From: Emticicia sp031378345
GTDB lineage: Bacteria; Bacteroidota; Bacteroidia; Cytophagales; Spirosomataceae
Length of the DNA: 64,000 nucleotides
Direction of reading: 5' to 3'
Assembly (NCBI GenBank): GCA_031378345.1
Contig: JANNDY010000061.1
Span: 56,671 to 120,670, forward strand
Of the stretch, positions 53,984-63,867 are shown one piece after another. The notes beneath the pieces are model-generated. The model did not search any database. It was not told the DNA's origin and saw only the letters and a list, made by a program, of their open reading frames with translations. The translations under genes were made by a program, and so were the position numbers. Numbering within the stretch: the first letter of the stretch is position 1; every line of letters begins with the position of its first letter.

Positions 53984-54742
53984 ATGAACAAAATAGCCAT
54001 AATTACAGGTGCTGCACGGGGCATTGGTTTAGAAATAGCCAAAAGATTTAATAGAGAAGGGTATCATGCAGTGATTTTAGACATTGATACTGCCGAACTT
54101 GCCAAATGTGAAGAAAACTTGAAAGAGCAAAAGGGCTTTTCGTTTTTCAACTGTGATGTATCTAATCATCAATCGGTTACGGAAACTTTTACTCAAATAA
54201 CTGCTCAATTTCCTGCCATTCATGCACTCGTAAACAATGCAGGAATTGCCATTTTCAAACCCGCCGAAGAGGTGAGTTTTGAAGATTGGAGTGCCGTGAT
54301 GTCGGTAAACTTAAATGGTACATTTCTTTGTAGCCAAGCCTGTTTACCAGCTTTAGTTGCTGGGCAAGGAAGTATTGTAAACATCGCAAGTATTTCTGGC
54401 GTGCGAGCAAGCACTTTACGCATTGCTTACGGAACGAGCAAAGCCGCCATCATGCACCTTACGAAACAACAGGCCGTTGAATATGGTAATAAAGGTGTGC
54501 GAGCCAATGCAGTTGCTCCGGGCCCAGTAGAAACCGAAATGGCAAAGTTGGTACATAGTGCCGATATTCGCACTTCTTACGCTGATGCTATTCCGTTGGC
54601 AAGATATGGAACTACCGAAGAAATTTCTAATATGGTCTATTTCTTATGTAGTCCACAAGCGAGCTATATCAATGGTCAAATCATCTGTGCCGATGGTGGT
54701 TTTGATGCCGCAGGAGTTGGTTTACCGAGTTTAAGAGTATAA
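53984..54742 (+). CDS. SDR-family dehydrogenase
   Basis: 252 residues. The cofactor motif is TGAARGIG, with NNAG (about 87-90) and the active site SISG...Y-G-T-S-K near residue 153. The C-terminus FDAAGVGLPSL is typical of classical SDRs related to sugar dehydrogenases. It starts 78 nt after the ThuA gene, with a palindromic repeat between, and is followed by a word-repeat hairpin and an MFS gene. A sugar oxidation step in the ThuA unit is inferred. Confidence 0.93.
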   Translation: MNKIAIITGAARGIGLEIAKRFNREGYHAVILDIDTAELAKCEENLKEQKGFSFFNCDVSNHQSVTETFTQITAQFPAIHALVNNAGIAIFKPAEEVSFEDWSAVMSVNLNGTFLCSQACLPALVAGQGSIVNIASISGVRASTLRIAYGTSKAAIMHLTKQQAVEYGNKGVRANAVAPGPVETEMAKLVHSADIRTSYADAIPLARYGTTEEISNMVYFLCSPQASYINGQIICADGGFDAAGVGLPSLRV

Positions 54743-54748
54743 TTTTGC

Positions 54749-54830
54749 GATTAGCTTTTAGCAGTTAGCTATTAGCATTAAACATGAAACAAAATGCCAA
54801 AAGCTAAGAGCTAATGGTTAAAAACTAAAT
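54749..54830. repeat. Word-repeat hairpin (TTAGC words)
   Basis: The left part 54749-54779 is built from ttagct/ttagc words and is complementary to 54793-54830, which carries gctaa words. The best pairing is 54765-54779 with 54793-54807 (13 of 15). It fills the gap between the SDR gene and the MFS gene, 2 nt before the MFS start, so it may shape that gene's leader. Confidence 0.5.
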
Positions 54831-54831
54831 T

Positions 54832-56040
54832 ATGAAAAAACACATTTGGTTAGCCATTATCGCCTCTGCACTGGGCTTTTTTGTTGATTTATATGATATT
54901 ATTATTTTGAGTATTGTTCGCTCAAAAAGCCTTTTAGAATTGGGCGTTCCCGAAACAGAATTGCTCTCAAAAGGAGTGACATTAATTAATGTCCAAATGG
55001 TTGGAATGTTGATAGGCGGATTTGTTTGGGGCATTATTGGTGATAAAATGGGGCGACTTTCGGTGCTTTTTGGTTCAATTATTTTGTATTCAACCGCCAC
55101 TTTTGCCAATGCCTATGCTCCAAATTTCGAGATATATTTATTGCTCAGATTCATGGCTGGCGTAGGTTTGGCTGGTGAATTGGGTGCTGCCATTACACTC
55201 GTAACTGAGCAAATGCCACAAAAATATCGTGGAATTGGCCCTGCTATTATTGGTGGTAGCGGAATGCTTGGAGCAATCGCTGGAGCATATATTGGTGGTA
55301 AATATTCTTGGCAATTTACTTATCAGTTGGGTGGAGGATTGGGTTTTGCTTTATTAATTCTACGTTTAGGCGTGTTAGAATCGGGTTTGTTTAATGCAAT
55401 GAAAGAAAAAACATCCAACAAAGGGAATCTACGACTTTTATTCAAAAATAAAGATTATATCATTAAGTATATCAGTATTTGTGTGTTGGGTTTTCCAGTT
55501 TGGTATGTCAATGGCGTAGTGATGACTTTCACGCCCGAAATTGCCAAAGCATGGGGAATGACCGAAATCCCCTCGGTATCAACAGTTTTTACCTACTATT
55601 TTATCGGTCTAACTTTTGGTGATTTAACTGGCGGATTTGTGAGCCAATACCTACAAAGTCGCAAAAAAGCCATTCGTTTGTATTTATCAATGTATGCTGT
55701 GGCGGCAGCGGTTTTCTTTCTTATCGGAAATCAATCATTGACACTTTACTACGGACTTCTTTTATTTCTCGGTTTTTGTGTGGGCTACTCAATTGTATTA
55801 TTGACACTCGCTGCCGAGCAGTATGGCACAAATATAAGAGCTACCGTAACGACTTCCTCGTTGAATATTCTCCGTGCTACGGTTATTCCGCAAACCTTGT
55901 TATTTGGTTTTTTAAGTCCCTATATCGGTATCGTAAATTCGGCAATGGTTGTGGGTGTGGTGGCTATTTTATTGGCCTTTTGGGGTTTGAGCAATTTGGA
56001 AGAAACTTTTCATAAAGATTTGAATTATACTGAAGAGTAG
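54832..56040 (+). CDS. MFS transporter (AAHS/sugar-porter-like)
   Basis: 402 residues with 12 TM segments. TM1 has the conserved Asp in ALGFFVDLYDIIILS. The loop 2-3 signature GDKMGRLSVLFGS is a standard MFS motif, and RFMAGVGLAGELGAAITLVT is the TM4 pattern of sugar and aromatic-acid porters. It lies in the ThuA/SDR run and would import or export the substrate of those enzymes at the inner membrane. The precise ligand cannot be told. Confidence 0.9.
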   Translation: MKKHIWLAIIASALGFFVDLYDIIILSIVRSKSLLELGVPETELLSKGVTLINVQMVGMLIGGFVWGIIGDKMGRLSVLFGSIILYSTATFANAYAPNFEIYLLLRFMAGVGLAGELGAAITLVTEQMPQKYRGIGPAIIGGSGMLGAIAGAYIGGKYSWQFTYQLGGGLGFALLILRLGVLESGLFNAMKEKTSNKGNLRLLFKNKDYIIKYISICVLGFPVWYVNGVVMTFTPEIAKAWGMTEIPSVSTVFTYYFIGLTFGDLTGGFVSQYLQSRKKAIRLYLSMYAVAAAVFFLIGNQSLTLYYGLLLFLGFCVGYSIVLLTLAAEQYGTNIRATVTTSSLNILRATVIPQTLLFGFLSPYIGIVNSAMVVGVVAILLAFWGLSNLEETFHKDLNYTEE

Positions 56041-56144
56041 TTTTGCACAAACGAACTTAGACTACCTCAAACTATTTTAGACAAGCACATTAATTCGTTT
56101 TTTTATTCAATTTAAAATCGTGGCGACGAAACGCAACCAAAACA

Positions 56145-56525
56145 ATGAAAAAAGCAAGTATTCTTCTTATCACATTATTCTTCGGAATCGCCCTAAATGG
56201 TTTTTCACAAACAGCTATTACACCAGCAGATTTTTATGTGAGCAAATGGGAAGTTACCATTTTAGGAACACCCAACGGTGATGCAAAAATGATTGCGACT
56301 ATCAGCCGCAAAGATGGCAAATTGGTTGGCGAAATGACAAACCCTGCCGAGCCAACTGCTCCTGCAAATCCTTTGACAAGCGTGGAAGAAGCTGATGGCA
56401 AAATGACTATATTTTTTAGTGCTGAAGGTTATGATTTGTCAATTCCTTTTGAGAAAGTTGATGACGATAATCTAAAAGGCAAATTGATGGATATGTTTGA
56501 CTGTTCTGCTAAGAGAGTAAAATAA
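56145..56525 (+). CDS. Small secreted protein, unknown
   Basis: 126 residues with a signal peptide ending GFSQ (about residue 22). The mature part has alternating strands (WEVTILGTPNGDAKMIATIS, GEMTNPAEPTAPANP, MTIFFSAEGYDLSIPFEKVD) and one Cys near the end (FDCSAKRVK). It resembles a small lipocalin-like barrel. I do not recognise the family. It follows the MFS gene by 104 nt and ends at a terminator. Confidence 0.7.
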   Translation: MKKASILLITLFFGIALNGFSQTAITPADFYVSKWEVTILGTPNGDAKMIATISRKDGKLVGEMTNPAEPTAPANPLTSVEEADGKMTIFFSAEGYDLSIPFEKVDDDNLKGKLMDMFDCSAKRVK

Positions 56526-56545
56526 TTATCAAAATTGCGATAAAC

Positions 56546-56576
56546 AAAAAGAGCGGCTATTTGGTCGCTTTTTTTA
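56546..56576 (+). terminator. Terminator after the small secreted protein
   Basis: agcggc (56552-56557) pairs with gtcgct (56564-56569) around tatttg, with A-run and T-run flanks that extend the stem. It closes the ThuA-SDR-MFS-small protein run. Confidence 0.7.
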
Positions 56577-56653
56577 TTTGCTGTAAAATTCAGTAAAAAA
56601 TTCAGAAACTTTCTAAATAGACTTTGGGTTGTAAAAGAAAGCAATTACACGCA

Positions 56654-57646
56654 ATGATAAAAATACCCATATCTGTTCTCGAACTTGCAACAGTCGTAGA
56701 AGGAGGAACTTTCAGCACTGCCATTTCAAATACCGTAGAAATTGCCAGACACGCAGAATCTTTAGGCTATAAGCGTTTTTGGATGGCGGAACACCACAAT
56801 ATGGAATACATTGCGAGTTCGGCAACGTCAGTTTTGCTTGGTCATGTGGCAGGAAAAACAAATACGATTCGAGTAGGTTCGGGCGGAATTATGTTGCCCA
56901 ATCATAGCCCATTGGTTATTGCTGAACAGTTTGGTACATTAGAATCCATTTACCCAAACCGAATAGATTTGGGTTTGGGCAGAGCTCCAGGTTCTGACCA
57001 ACTCACGGCAATGGCTTTGCGTAGAAATCAAGAAACCGCTCAAGATTTTCCTTTGGATGTCAGACAACTGCAGACCTATTTTAGCTCAAAAAACCAAAAT
57101 GGTAAAGTCCGAGCTTTTCCTGGCGAAGGCTTAGCTATTCCTCTTTGGATACTGGGTTCAAGCACCGATAGTGCTTATTTAGCAGCTGAAATGGGGCTTC
57201 CTTATGCTTTTGCTTCACATTTTGCTCCAGCCCAGTTTCGTACTGCTATCAAAATTTATCGCAATAACTTTAAGCCCTCGACGGTTTTAGCTCAACCTTA
57301 TGTAATGGCTTGTGTAAATGTGCTTGCTGCTGACACAGATGACGAAGCCAATGTGTTATTGAGTAGTTTAGTGCGTTTGTTTGTCGGTATTCTTACCAAT
57401 AATCGCAAGCCATTAAGTCCTTCGGGAGCATTTCCTGAAAGTTATCAAATTCCCGAAGTGCGAAGTGCTGTAAATAATATGCTTTCGTGTACATTTCATG
57501 GAAGTAAGGAAACGCTTAGCAAAAACATTTCAGCATTTATAGACGAAACTGGCATTGATGAATTGATGGTAGCTTCTCATATTTTCGATTTAGATGCCAA
57601 GCTAAAATCGTTTTCGATTTTGCGAGATGCTTTAAGTGTTGATTGA
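56654..57646 (+). CDS. LLM-class flavin-dependent oxidoreductase
   Basis: 330 residues from the ATG at 56654 (MIKIPISVLELATVVEGGTF); the ATG at 56624 adds ten residues. The luciferase-like barrel has FWMAEHHNMEYIASSATSVL, VGSGGIMLPNHSPLVIAEQF and LGRAPGSDQLTAMALR, all typical of the single-component LLM group that uses FMN or F420. It is cytoplasmic. It lies after a terminator and before a 241-bp spacer, so it is probably transcribed alone. The substrate is unknown. Confidence 0.92.
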   Translation: MIKIPISVLELATVVEGGTFSTAISNTVEIARHAESLGYKRFWMAEHHNMEYIASSATSVLLGHVAGKTNTIRVGSGGIMLPNHSPLVIAEQFGTLESIYPNRIDLGLGRAPGSDQLTAMALRRNQETAQDFPLDVRQLQTYFSSKNQNGKVRAFPGEGLAIPLWILGSSTDSAYLAAEMGLPYAFASHFAPAQFRTAIKIYRNNFKPSTVLAQPYVMACVNVLAADTDDEANVLLSSLVRLFVGILTNNRKPLSPSGAFPESYQIPEVRSAVNNMLSCTFHGSKETLSKNISAFIDETGIDELMVASHIFDLDAKLKSFSILRDALSVD

Positions 57647-57887
57647 ATCTTTTTTCAGTCATATTATATAAGTCGTTGAAAATCAAGTCACTATATTAGA
57701 AAAAACTAAAAGTTATAGTCTTTAAAATTTCTTTTTTCAATCAAACTGTCGATTATTTTGAAACTTCCATCGTTAAAACGTGCCTGATTAGCGATTACTG
57801 ATTTTTATCGTAGATATTCATGTTATATTTATTGGTAAATTCATAATGAATGGTCATTAAAAACTCAACCTTTTAAATTCTACAAAC

Positions 57888-58997
57888 ATGAAAAAAATCA
57901 CTCTTTTTATTGCAGTGGGCATTTTAGGAACGCTATTTCTTGCTGGCACTTACAGAAAAGCTGAAAATAAGTATAATTTTACCACAGGCACGCCTGAAAT
58001 AAAATCTATGACGGCTTTAGCTTTTGGCCCGAGTGGGGTATTATTTATTGGTGATTCACAAAATTCAACTGTTTTTGCTGTGGACACAAAAGATACTAAG
58101 AAAACAGCAAGTGCATTGACTTACGATGTGAAAAATATAGACTCAAAAATTGCGGAATCATTGGGTACAACCAAAGAAAATATCTCTATCATTGACATGG
58201 CCGTTAACCCCGTTTCAAAAAAATTGTATATCGCTGTAAAAAGTGCCGATGGCTCGCCAGTATTGCTTACATTATCTGCAAAAAATGAAATTCGAGCGGT
58301 GTCGTTAAAGAATGTGAATTTTTCGTCAATAGTTTTGAATAATTATCCAAGCGATGATAAAAAAGACAGACAAGGAAAGCCATTGCGTAACTTATCAATT
58401 TCGGATATGGGTTATGAGAATGGGAAATTAATGCTCAGTGGCTTATCAAATAAAGAATTTAGTTCTTCATTCCGTAGCATCAGTTTTCCATTTACAGGCA
58501 AACAAGATGAAGAATCAACGCTTGAAATGTATCACGCCCAACACGGACGATTTGAAACAACCTCTCCTATTCGCACATTTACTACCACTTCTATTGAGGG
58601 CAAAACCTATGTCGTAGCAAGTTATACCTGTACACCTTTGGTACTTTTTCCTTTGGATGATTTAAAACCAGGTGCTCATGTGATGGGAAGAACTATCGCC
58701 GAAATGGGCAATAGAAATACTCCTTCTGATATGATTTGGCTAAAAGAAGGCAACCAAACCTACTTGGTTATGGCCAATGATAATCGACCAGCCGTGAAAG
58801 TTGCTTACGAAGACATTCAAAAATTTCAAGGTACGCTGAAAGAGAAAATTAATGAAACTGGTGGTACAAATTTCACTCGCCTACCTTACGAAAAAGTATT
58901 GCAGTTGGCTAAACTTGATGAAAGCAAAGCAGTATTGATTCAAAAGAAAGCTAATGGCGATATTGACCTTTGGACATCCGATGGCAAAAGCATTTAA
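57888..58997 (+). CDS. Secreted beta-propeller-like protein, unknown
   Basis: 369 residues, signal peptide about 1-21. The rest is strand-rich with repeated patterns (MTALAFGPSGVLFIGDSQN, IIDMAVNPVSKKLYIAVKSA, DMIWLKEGNQTYLVMAND), in line with a six- or seven-bladed propeller. There is no CxxCH or lipobox. I do not recognise a named family. It starts after a 241-bp spacer without other features and ends at a hairpin that overlaps the start of the next gene. Confidence 0.7.
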   Translation: MKKITLFIAVGILGTLFLAGTYRKAENKYNFTTGTPEIKSMTALAFGPSGVLFIGDSQNSTVFAVDTKDTKKTASALTYDVKNIDSKIAESLGTTKENISIIDMAVNPVSKKLYIAVKSADGSPVLLTLSAKNEIRAVSLKNVNFSSIVLNNYPSDDKKDRQGKPLRNLSISDMGYENGKLMLSGLSNKEFSSSFRSISFPFTGKQDEESTLEMYHAQHGRFETTSPIRTFTTTSIEGKTYVVASYTCTPLVLFPLDDLKPGAHVMGRTIAEMGNRNTPSDMIWLKEGNQTYLVMANDNRPAVKVAYEDIQKFQGTLKEKINETGGTNFTRLPYEKVLQLAKLDESKAVLIQKKANGDIDLWTSDGKSI

Positions 58998-59012
58998 GTT
59001 AGATATTATCAT

Positions 59013-59053
59013 AAAAGCCAGACTATATGTAATGTATAGTCTGACTTTTCTTT
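59013..59053 (+). terminator. Hairpin with the next gene's start codon in its loop
   Basis: aaaagccagactata (59013-59027) pairs with tatagtctgactttt (59035-59049) with one mismatch, followed by ctttt. The 7-nt loop tgtaatg holds the ATG (59032-59034) chosen for the following lipoprotein. It may terminate the upstream transcript and hide or expose the start codon. Confidence 0.6.
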
Positions 59054-60099
59054 TGATAGTAATATTAAATTCTTGTGAAAACCAGCAGAGCAAAATTGAG
59101 CTGGTTTGGAAAAACAAGCGTGCCACTGGAATAGAAATTCCCAACCATCTTTTAAAAGATTTTTCGTCAACTGACCATAATTCTTCCTTAAAAATAGTAT
59201 TACTTGAGCATAGCAATCAAGTTATTTTAGGTAATTTTGTTGCAGACAATACTTCACTCATATTCGAGCCACTTATCCCACTAACGCCAGGCCTTACTTA
59301 TCATATTTTGCAAAATAATATACCAATTGGCGAAATATCCGTGCCATTTGATGATAAGCCACAAGCTCCCGAATTAATTTCTGTTTACCCCGAAACCGAT
59401 ACTTTGCCCGAAAATACACTAAAATTCTATTTTCGATTTTCAAAACCGATGCGTACTGGGCAATCTCTACAATTTATCTGTTTATTGGATAAAAATAAAG
59501 ATACTTTACACAATGTATTCTTGAATTTGCAGCCTGAGTTATGGGATAGCAGCAGCACAGTTCACACTTTATGGCTTGACCCTGGACGCATAAAAAGAGG
59601 ATTAGTGCTGAACAAACAATTGGGAAATCCACTAAAAACAAAAGAAACCTATCAGTTGGTTGTTTCTCAACAGTGGAAAGACGACCGTGGTTTAAAGCTC
59701 GCAAAAAAATATACAAAAACGTTTTTTGTGGGCGAATGGGATAGCAAAGTTCCTGATATAACACAATGGCAATTACACCTTCCAAAAGCAGGTGCTTCTA
59801 CCCCACTCACCATTGATATTCATCAGCCTTTAGACCATTATTTATTGCAAGAATCAATTGCTATTATTGATGAAAACGGCAAATTCGTAAATGGAAAAAT
59901 AAGTATTACTGCCAAAGACAAACGTTGGATTTTCTCGCCAACAGAACCTTGGAAAGCACAGAGATATAAGTTACAAGTAAATGCCCTACTCGAAGATTTA
60001 GCAGGAAATAATCTAAACCGAGTTTTCGACCGAGATATTACAAAAGAAAAGAAAAAAGACAATTTGTATTATGAACTCGAATTTGAGTTAAAACCCTAA
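59032..60099 (+). CDS. Lipoprotein with SbsA Ig-like domains
   Basis: 355 residues from the ATG at 59032 (MYSLTFLLIVILNSCENQ), which gives a lipobox ILNSC. The longer frame from 58954 overlaps the previous gene and places 26 polar residues before the signal. The mature part has two beta-sandwich Ig-like domains of the SbsA/Big_5 type (PELISVYPETDTLPENTLKF, RFSKPMRTGQSLQF; then the C-terminal copy with EDLAGNNLNRVFDRD). A surface role in binding or display is inferred. It may be coupled to the propeller gene upstream and is followed by the GH78 gene. Confidence 0.75.
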   Translation: MYSLTFLLIVILNSCENQQSKIELVWKNKRATGIEIPNHLLKDFSSTDHNSSLKIVLLEHSNQVILGNFVADNTSLIFEPLIPLTPGLTYHILQNNIPIGEISVPFDDKPQAPELISVYPETDTLPENTLKFYFRFSKPMRTGQSLQFICLLDKNKDTLHNVFLNLQPELWDSSSTVHTLWLDPGRIKRGLVLNKQLGNPLKTKETYQLVVSQQWKDDRGLKLAKKYTKTFFVGEWDSKVPDITQWQLHLPKAGASTPLTIDIHQPLDHYLLQESIAIIDENGKFVNGKISITAKDKRWIFSPTEPWKAQRYKLQVNALLEDLAGNNLNRVFDRDITKEKKKDNLYYELEFELKP

Positions 60100-60235
60100 T
60101 TATCAACAGATTACTTCATAAAAAACCTAAGTTTTCTACCTATGTTAAAATAAATCAGGTACGAACATAATGGCTTAAAAATAAACATTTGATACCTTGC
60201 AAAGTATATTTAACCAACCTATAAATTCTACCATA

Positions 60236-63200
60236 ATGTTCAAAAAAAAAGCAAATTGGATTACATTTTTGCTAATACTCTCTGTTGGAAACGTATTCGC
60301 TAATGTCTCAATAGACAATTTAAAAGTCGATTATCAAGAAAAACCACTCGGAATTGATATTACAAATCCGCATTTTTCTTGGCAAATGAAAGCATTGGAT
60401 GCTAAAAGAGGCTTTACCCAAAATGCTTACCAAATTGTCGTTACTGATTCAAAAAATCAAATCGTTTGGGATTCTAAAAAAGTCAATGCTGATGTTTCGC
60501 ATGGCATTGAATATGCAGGAAGTCCGTTAAAAGCGACCACTCGTTATACTTGGAAAGTAAGCGTTTGGGATAATACCAACAAAGTAACAACCAATAGTTC
60601 ATGGTTTGAAACAGGTTTGTTGAACCCCAATATTTCGGCATGGTCTGGTGCAACGTGGATTGGCGGTGGCAATGATGATTTGGTACTCTATTCCCATTAT
60701 TTATCGGTTTATAAATTTCAATATGCCATTCAGCTTGATAAAGCTTCAAATTCTACCAAAGCAGCTTTTGTTTTTGGCGGAAATGATGCCCGATTGATGG
60801 ACAAAGATTTGAATTTGATGGCAATGGAAAACACTCCCAATCAAAGCTACATTTCCTTTGAATTAGATATTTCAAGTATTTCTGATGCAGCAGATGGTCT
60901 GGCGAAATTGAATATGTACAGAGTGGGTTATACAAAAAATGACTCAAAAGAAACGCCAATCAAAAGTCTTACGATTCCACAAACGCTTATCAATCAAGCA
61001 AATAAGTACGAAAAACATAAAGTTTTTGTAGAATGTAATTTTGGTTTGTTTGAGGTTTACATTGACGGAAATAAAGCAGAAAATAAGCTCAAAGAAAAAG
61101 TTGAGGCAAACGCTTCTCCTTTTGCGGCTCGTGGTTTTAACCTAAACCCTGTTGGAAGTGGCAATAACTTCATTAGTTTTCCGATGTTAGCTGATATTGG
61201 ATTTCAAACTAATGCTAACCAAACAGTTCGTTTTTCTGAAGTAGAAATCAAAAATTTTCGTTTCCCTTCCAACACTTTATTTACCGAAAAGCTTGATAAC
61301 CAAGCCTATAACGGCATTTTCAAATCTAATAATTTAAGCATTGAAAATAATAGTTATAAAGTAAATGGCGGTACATTGATTTTGGCAAATCCAAGCAAAA
61401 ATGCTACTCCGATGCTCCGTAGCACGTTTTCTACGCAAACAAAAACTATCAAATCAGCTCGTTTATATATTACCGCAAGAGGCATTTATGAGTTTTACAT
61501 GAATGGCAAACGTGTAAGCAACGATTACTTTAACCCTGGCTTGACGCAGTACAACAAAAACCATATGTACCAAACTTATGATGTGAAAGATGCTTTGAAA
61601 CAAGGCGAAAAAAATGCCATTGGAGCTTGGTTGAGCGAAGGTTGGTGGAGCGGAAACATTACGTTTAGTGGCGATAGTTGGAATTTCTTTGGCGATAGAC
61701 AATCGCTTTTGAGCAAATTGGTTATCACTTATATTGATGATTCGGAGCAGGTAATTACCTCAAATCCAGCCGATTGGAAGTTTTTCAATGATGGCCCGGT
61801 TCGTTACGGTAGTTATTTTCAAGGAGAAGTTTATGATGCCAACAAAGAGGTTTTAATAAAAGATTGGTCAACTGCTGCTTATGACGCAAGTGCTTGGAAA
61901 TCGGCAGTTGAAGTGCCATTAGATGGCACAGCTTACCAAGGAACTTTTACTGACGGTCGTGGACAAAAAACAACCTTTGATTATAAAGATTTTAAGTTGG
62001 TTGGTCAAATGGGCGATAATGCTACCATCGTAAAAACAATGATTGCTCAAAAAGTAGAAGAAGTTCGCCCGAAAGTTTTTGTCTATGACATGGCTCAAAA
62101 TATGGTGGGTGTGCCACAAATTTTGATTAAAAATGGCAAAAAAGGACAAGTAATTACGATGCGTTATGCCGAAGTAAAATACCCTGATTTAAAAGAATAC
62201 AGTGAAAATGTAGGCATGGTAATGATGGAGAACATTAGAGCCGCCCTCACGCAAGATATGTATATTTTGAAAGGTGGCGACGAAACCATTCAGCCAAGAT
62301 TTACATTTCACGGCTATCGTTATCTCGAAATTACGGGAATCGACCAGGCAATTCCAGTAGCTGATGTAAAAGGTTTGGTAATCAGTTCGGTCAATGAATT
62401 GAGTTCAGCTTATGAAACTTCCAACGAATTGGTAAATAAACTTTGGAAAAATATTACGTGGTCGCTACGTAGTAATTTCCTTTCAATTCCAACCGACACG
62501 CCTGCCCGCAACGAACGCATGGGTTGGAGCGGTGATATTTCGGTTTTCTCAAAATCCGCAACGTATTTGACCAATTCTGATTTGTTTTTGAGAAGACACC
62601 TTTTGGCTATGCGAGATGTGCAAGCCGAAAGCGGCAGATTTACTGACGTAGCTCCAATGGGCGGAGGTTTTGGCGGTACACTTTGGGGTAGTGCGGGCTT
62701 GACCGTTGCTTGGGAAACTTACCAACAATATGGCGATGTGCAATTGTTGAAAGAGCATTACGATGCCATGAAACGTTATGTAACTTTTTTAGAAACCAAA
62801 GTGGACAAAACAAATGGTATTTTGAACGAAGGTCCACTGGGAGATTGGTTGAGTCCCGAAGGGAACAAAAACGATAATACGGCATTTTGGATGAGTTATT
62901 TTGCTTATGATTTAGAAATAATGAATAAAGTGGCCACGATTTTGAACAAAACGGAAGATGCGGCGGCTTTTAAAGCCAAATATGAGGAAATCAAAAAGAC
63001 TTTCAATGAAGTTTATATTGATAAAATTACGCATAAAACTATCAAATCAGGTGTAAAAACTGCCCGAATGGGGCCGCCAAGTGCCAGAAATGCAGAAGGG
63101 AAATCGGACAAAGGTCAAGTGGTTGATACCCAAGCTTCGTATGCAATTCCTTTGGCTTTGGGACTGTTTAATGAAGAAAATAAACCTTTTGCCATCAAAA

Positions 63201-63865
63201 ATTTGAATGAAACCCTACTTCGTAAAAACAAAGACGATGAAGGCGTTGAGCGTCCAGAGTATTCGTTGATGACAGGTTTTATTGGCACGGCTTCTATTTC
63301 TGAGGCACTTTCGGCCAATGGAAACCATGCCAATGCTTACCGATTATTGCAACAAAAATCATATCCTTCGTGGTTATATTCGGTGGTTAATGGTGCAACT
63401 TCGATTTGGGAACGTCTCAATTCTTATACCGTAGAAAATGGTTTTGGTGGCAATAATTCAATGAATTCGTTTAATCATTATTCGTTTGGAGCAGTTTCGG
63501 CGTGGATGTACAATTATTCTTTGGGCATTCAAAGAAGTCCAGAAAAAGCAGCTTTCAAACAAATTATCTTGAAACCAACGCCCGACCCCGACAAAGTAAT
63601 GACGTTCGCCAAAGGTTATTACGATTCGGTTTACGGAAAAATCAATAGCGAATGGCGTTATGAAGGCGATAAATTGGTCTATAAAACTACCATTCCTGCC
63701 AATACTTCGGCAACGCTTTATTTGCCAGCAAAAGCAATCAGTCAAGTAAAAGAAAGTGGCAAAAATCTTACGCCAAGCAATGGTATTACAAATATTTCTG
63801 TCGAAAATGGTCAAGTGAAAATGACTTTAGCTTCGGGACAATATTCTTTTGAAATAATGAACTAA
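60236..63865 (+). CDS. GH78 alpha-L-rhamnosidase with an inserted domain
   Basis: 1209 residues from the ATG at 60236 (MFKKKANWITFLLILSVGNV), with a signal peptide; the earlier ATG adds 13 residues. The family start is NLKVDYQEKPLGIDITNPHF. Rhamnosidase domains follow, with the catalytic region PTDTPARNERMGWSGDISVF and the C-terminal VNGATSIWERLNSYT. About 210 extra residues (roughly 145-355) form a laminin G- or CBM-like sandwich not present in most members. The enzyme cuts alpha-L-rhamnose from plant polymers or glycosides outside the cytoplasm. The preceding Ig-like lipoprotein and propeller may work with it. Confidence 0.93.
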   Translation: MFKKKANWITFLLILSVGNVFANVSIDNLKVDYQEKPLGIDITNPHFSWQMKALDAKRGFTQNAYQIVVTDSKNQIVWDSKKVNADVSHGIEYAGSPLKATTRYTWKVSVWDNTNKVTTNSSWFETGLLNPNISAWSGATWIGGGNDDLVLYSHYLSVYKFQYAIQLDKASNSTKAAFVFGGNDARLMDKDLNLMAMENTPNQSYISFELDISSISDAADGLAKLNMYRVGYTKNDSKETPIKSLTIPQTLINQANKYEKHKVFVECNFGLFEVYIDGNKAENKLKEKVEANASPFAARGFNLNPVGSGNNFISFPMLADIGFQTNANQTVRFSEVEIKNFRFPSNTLFTEKLDNQAYNGIFKSNNLSIENNSYKVNGGTLILANPSKNATPMLRSTFSTQTKTIKSARLYITARGIYEFYMNGKRVSNDYFNPGLTQYNKNHMYQTYDVKDALKQGEKNAIGAWLSEGWWSGNITFSGDSWNFFGDRQSLLSKLVITYIDDSEQVITSNPADWKFFNDGPVRYGSYFQGEVYDANKEVLIKDWSTAAYDASAWKSAVEVPLDGTAYQGTFTDGRGQKTTFDYKDFKLVGQMGDNATIVKTMIAQKVEEVRPKVFVYDMAQNMVGVPQILIKNGKKGQVITMRYAEVKYPDLKEYSENVGMVMMENIRAALTQDMYILKGGDETIQPRFTFHGYRYLEITGIDQAIPVADVKGLVISSVNELSSAYETSNELVNKLWKNITWSLRSNFLSIPTDTPARNERMGWSGDISVFSKSATYLTNSDLFLRRHLLAMRDVQAESGRFTDVAPMGGGFGGTLWGSAGLTVAWETYQQYGDVQLLKEHYDAMKRYVTFLETKVDKTNGILNEGPLGDWLSPEGNKNDNTAFWMSYFAYDLEIMNKVATILNKTEDAAAFKAKYEEIKKTFNEVYIDKITHKTIKSGVKTARMGPPSARNAEGKSDKGQVVDTQASYAIPLALGLFNEENKPFAIKNLNETLLRKNKDDEGVERPEYSLMTGFIGTASISEALSANGNHANAYRLLQQKSYPSWLYSVVNGATSIWERLNSYTVENGFGGNNSMNSFNHYSFGAVSAWMYNYSLGIQRSPEKAAFKQIILKPTPDPDKVMTFAKGYYDSVYGKINSEWRYEGDKLVYKTTIPANTSATLYLPAKAISQVKESGKNLTPSNGITNISVENGQVKMTLASGQYSFEIMN

Positions 63866-63867
63866 TT

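Noticed and set aside
58954..59031. Longer start of the Ig-like lipoprotein
   Set aside because: It overlaps the previous gene in another frame and puts polar residues before the lipobox signal.
2587..60099. tRNA, rRNA, CRISPR arrays and riboswitches
   Set aside because: Spacers were read for cloverleaf ends, regularly spaced repeats and known aptamer cores; none was convincing.
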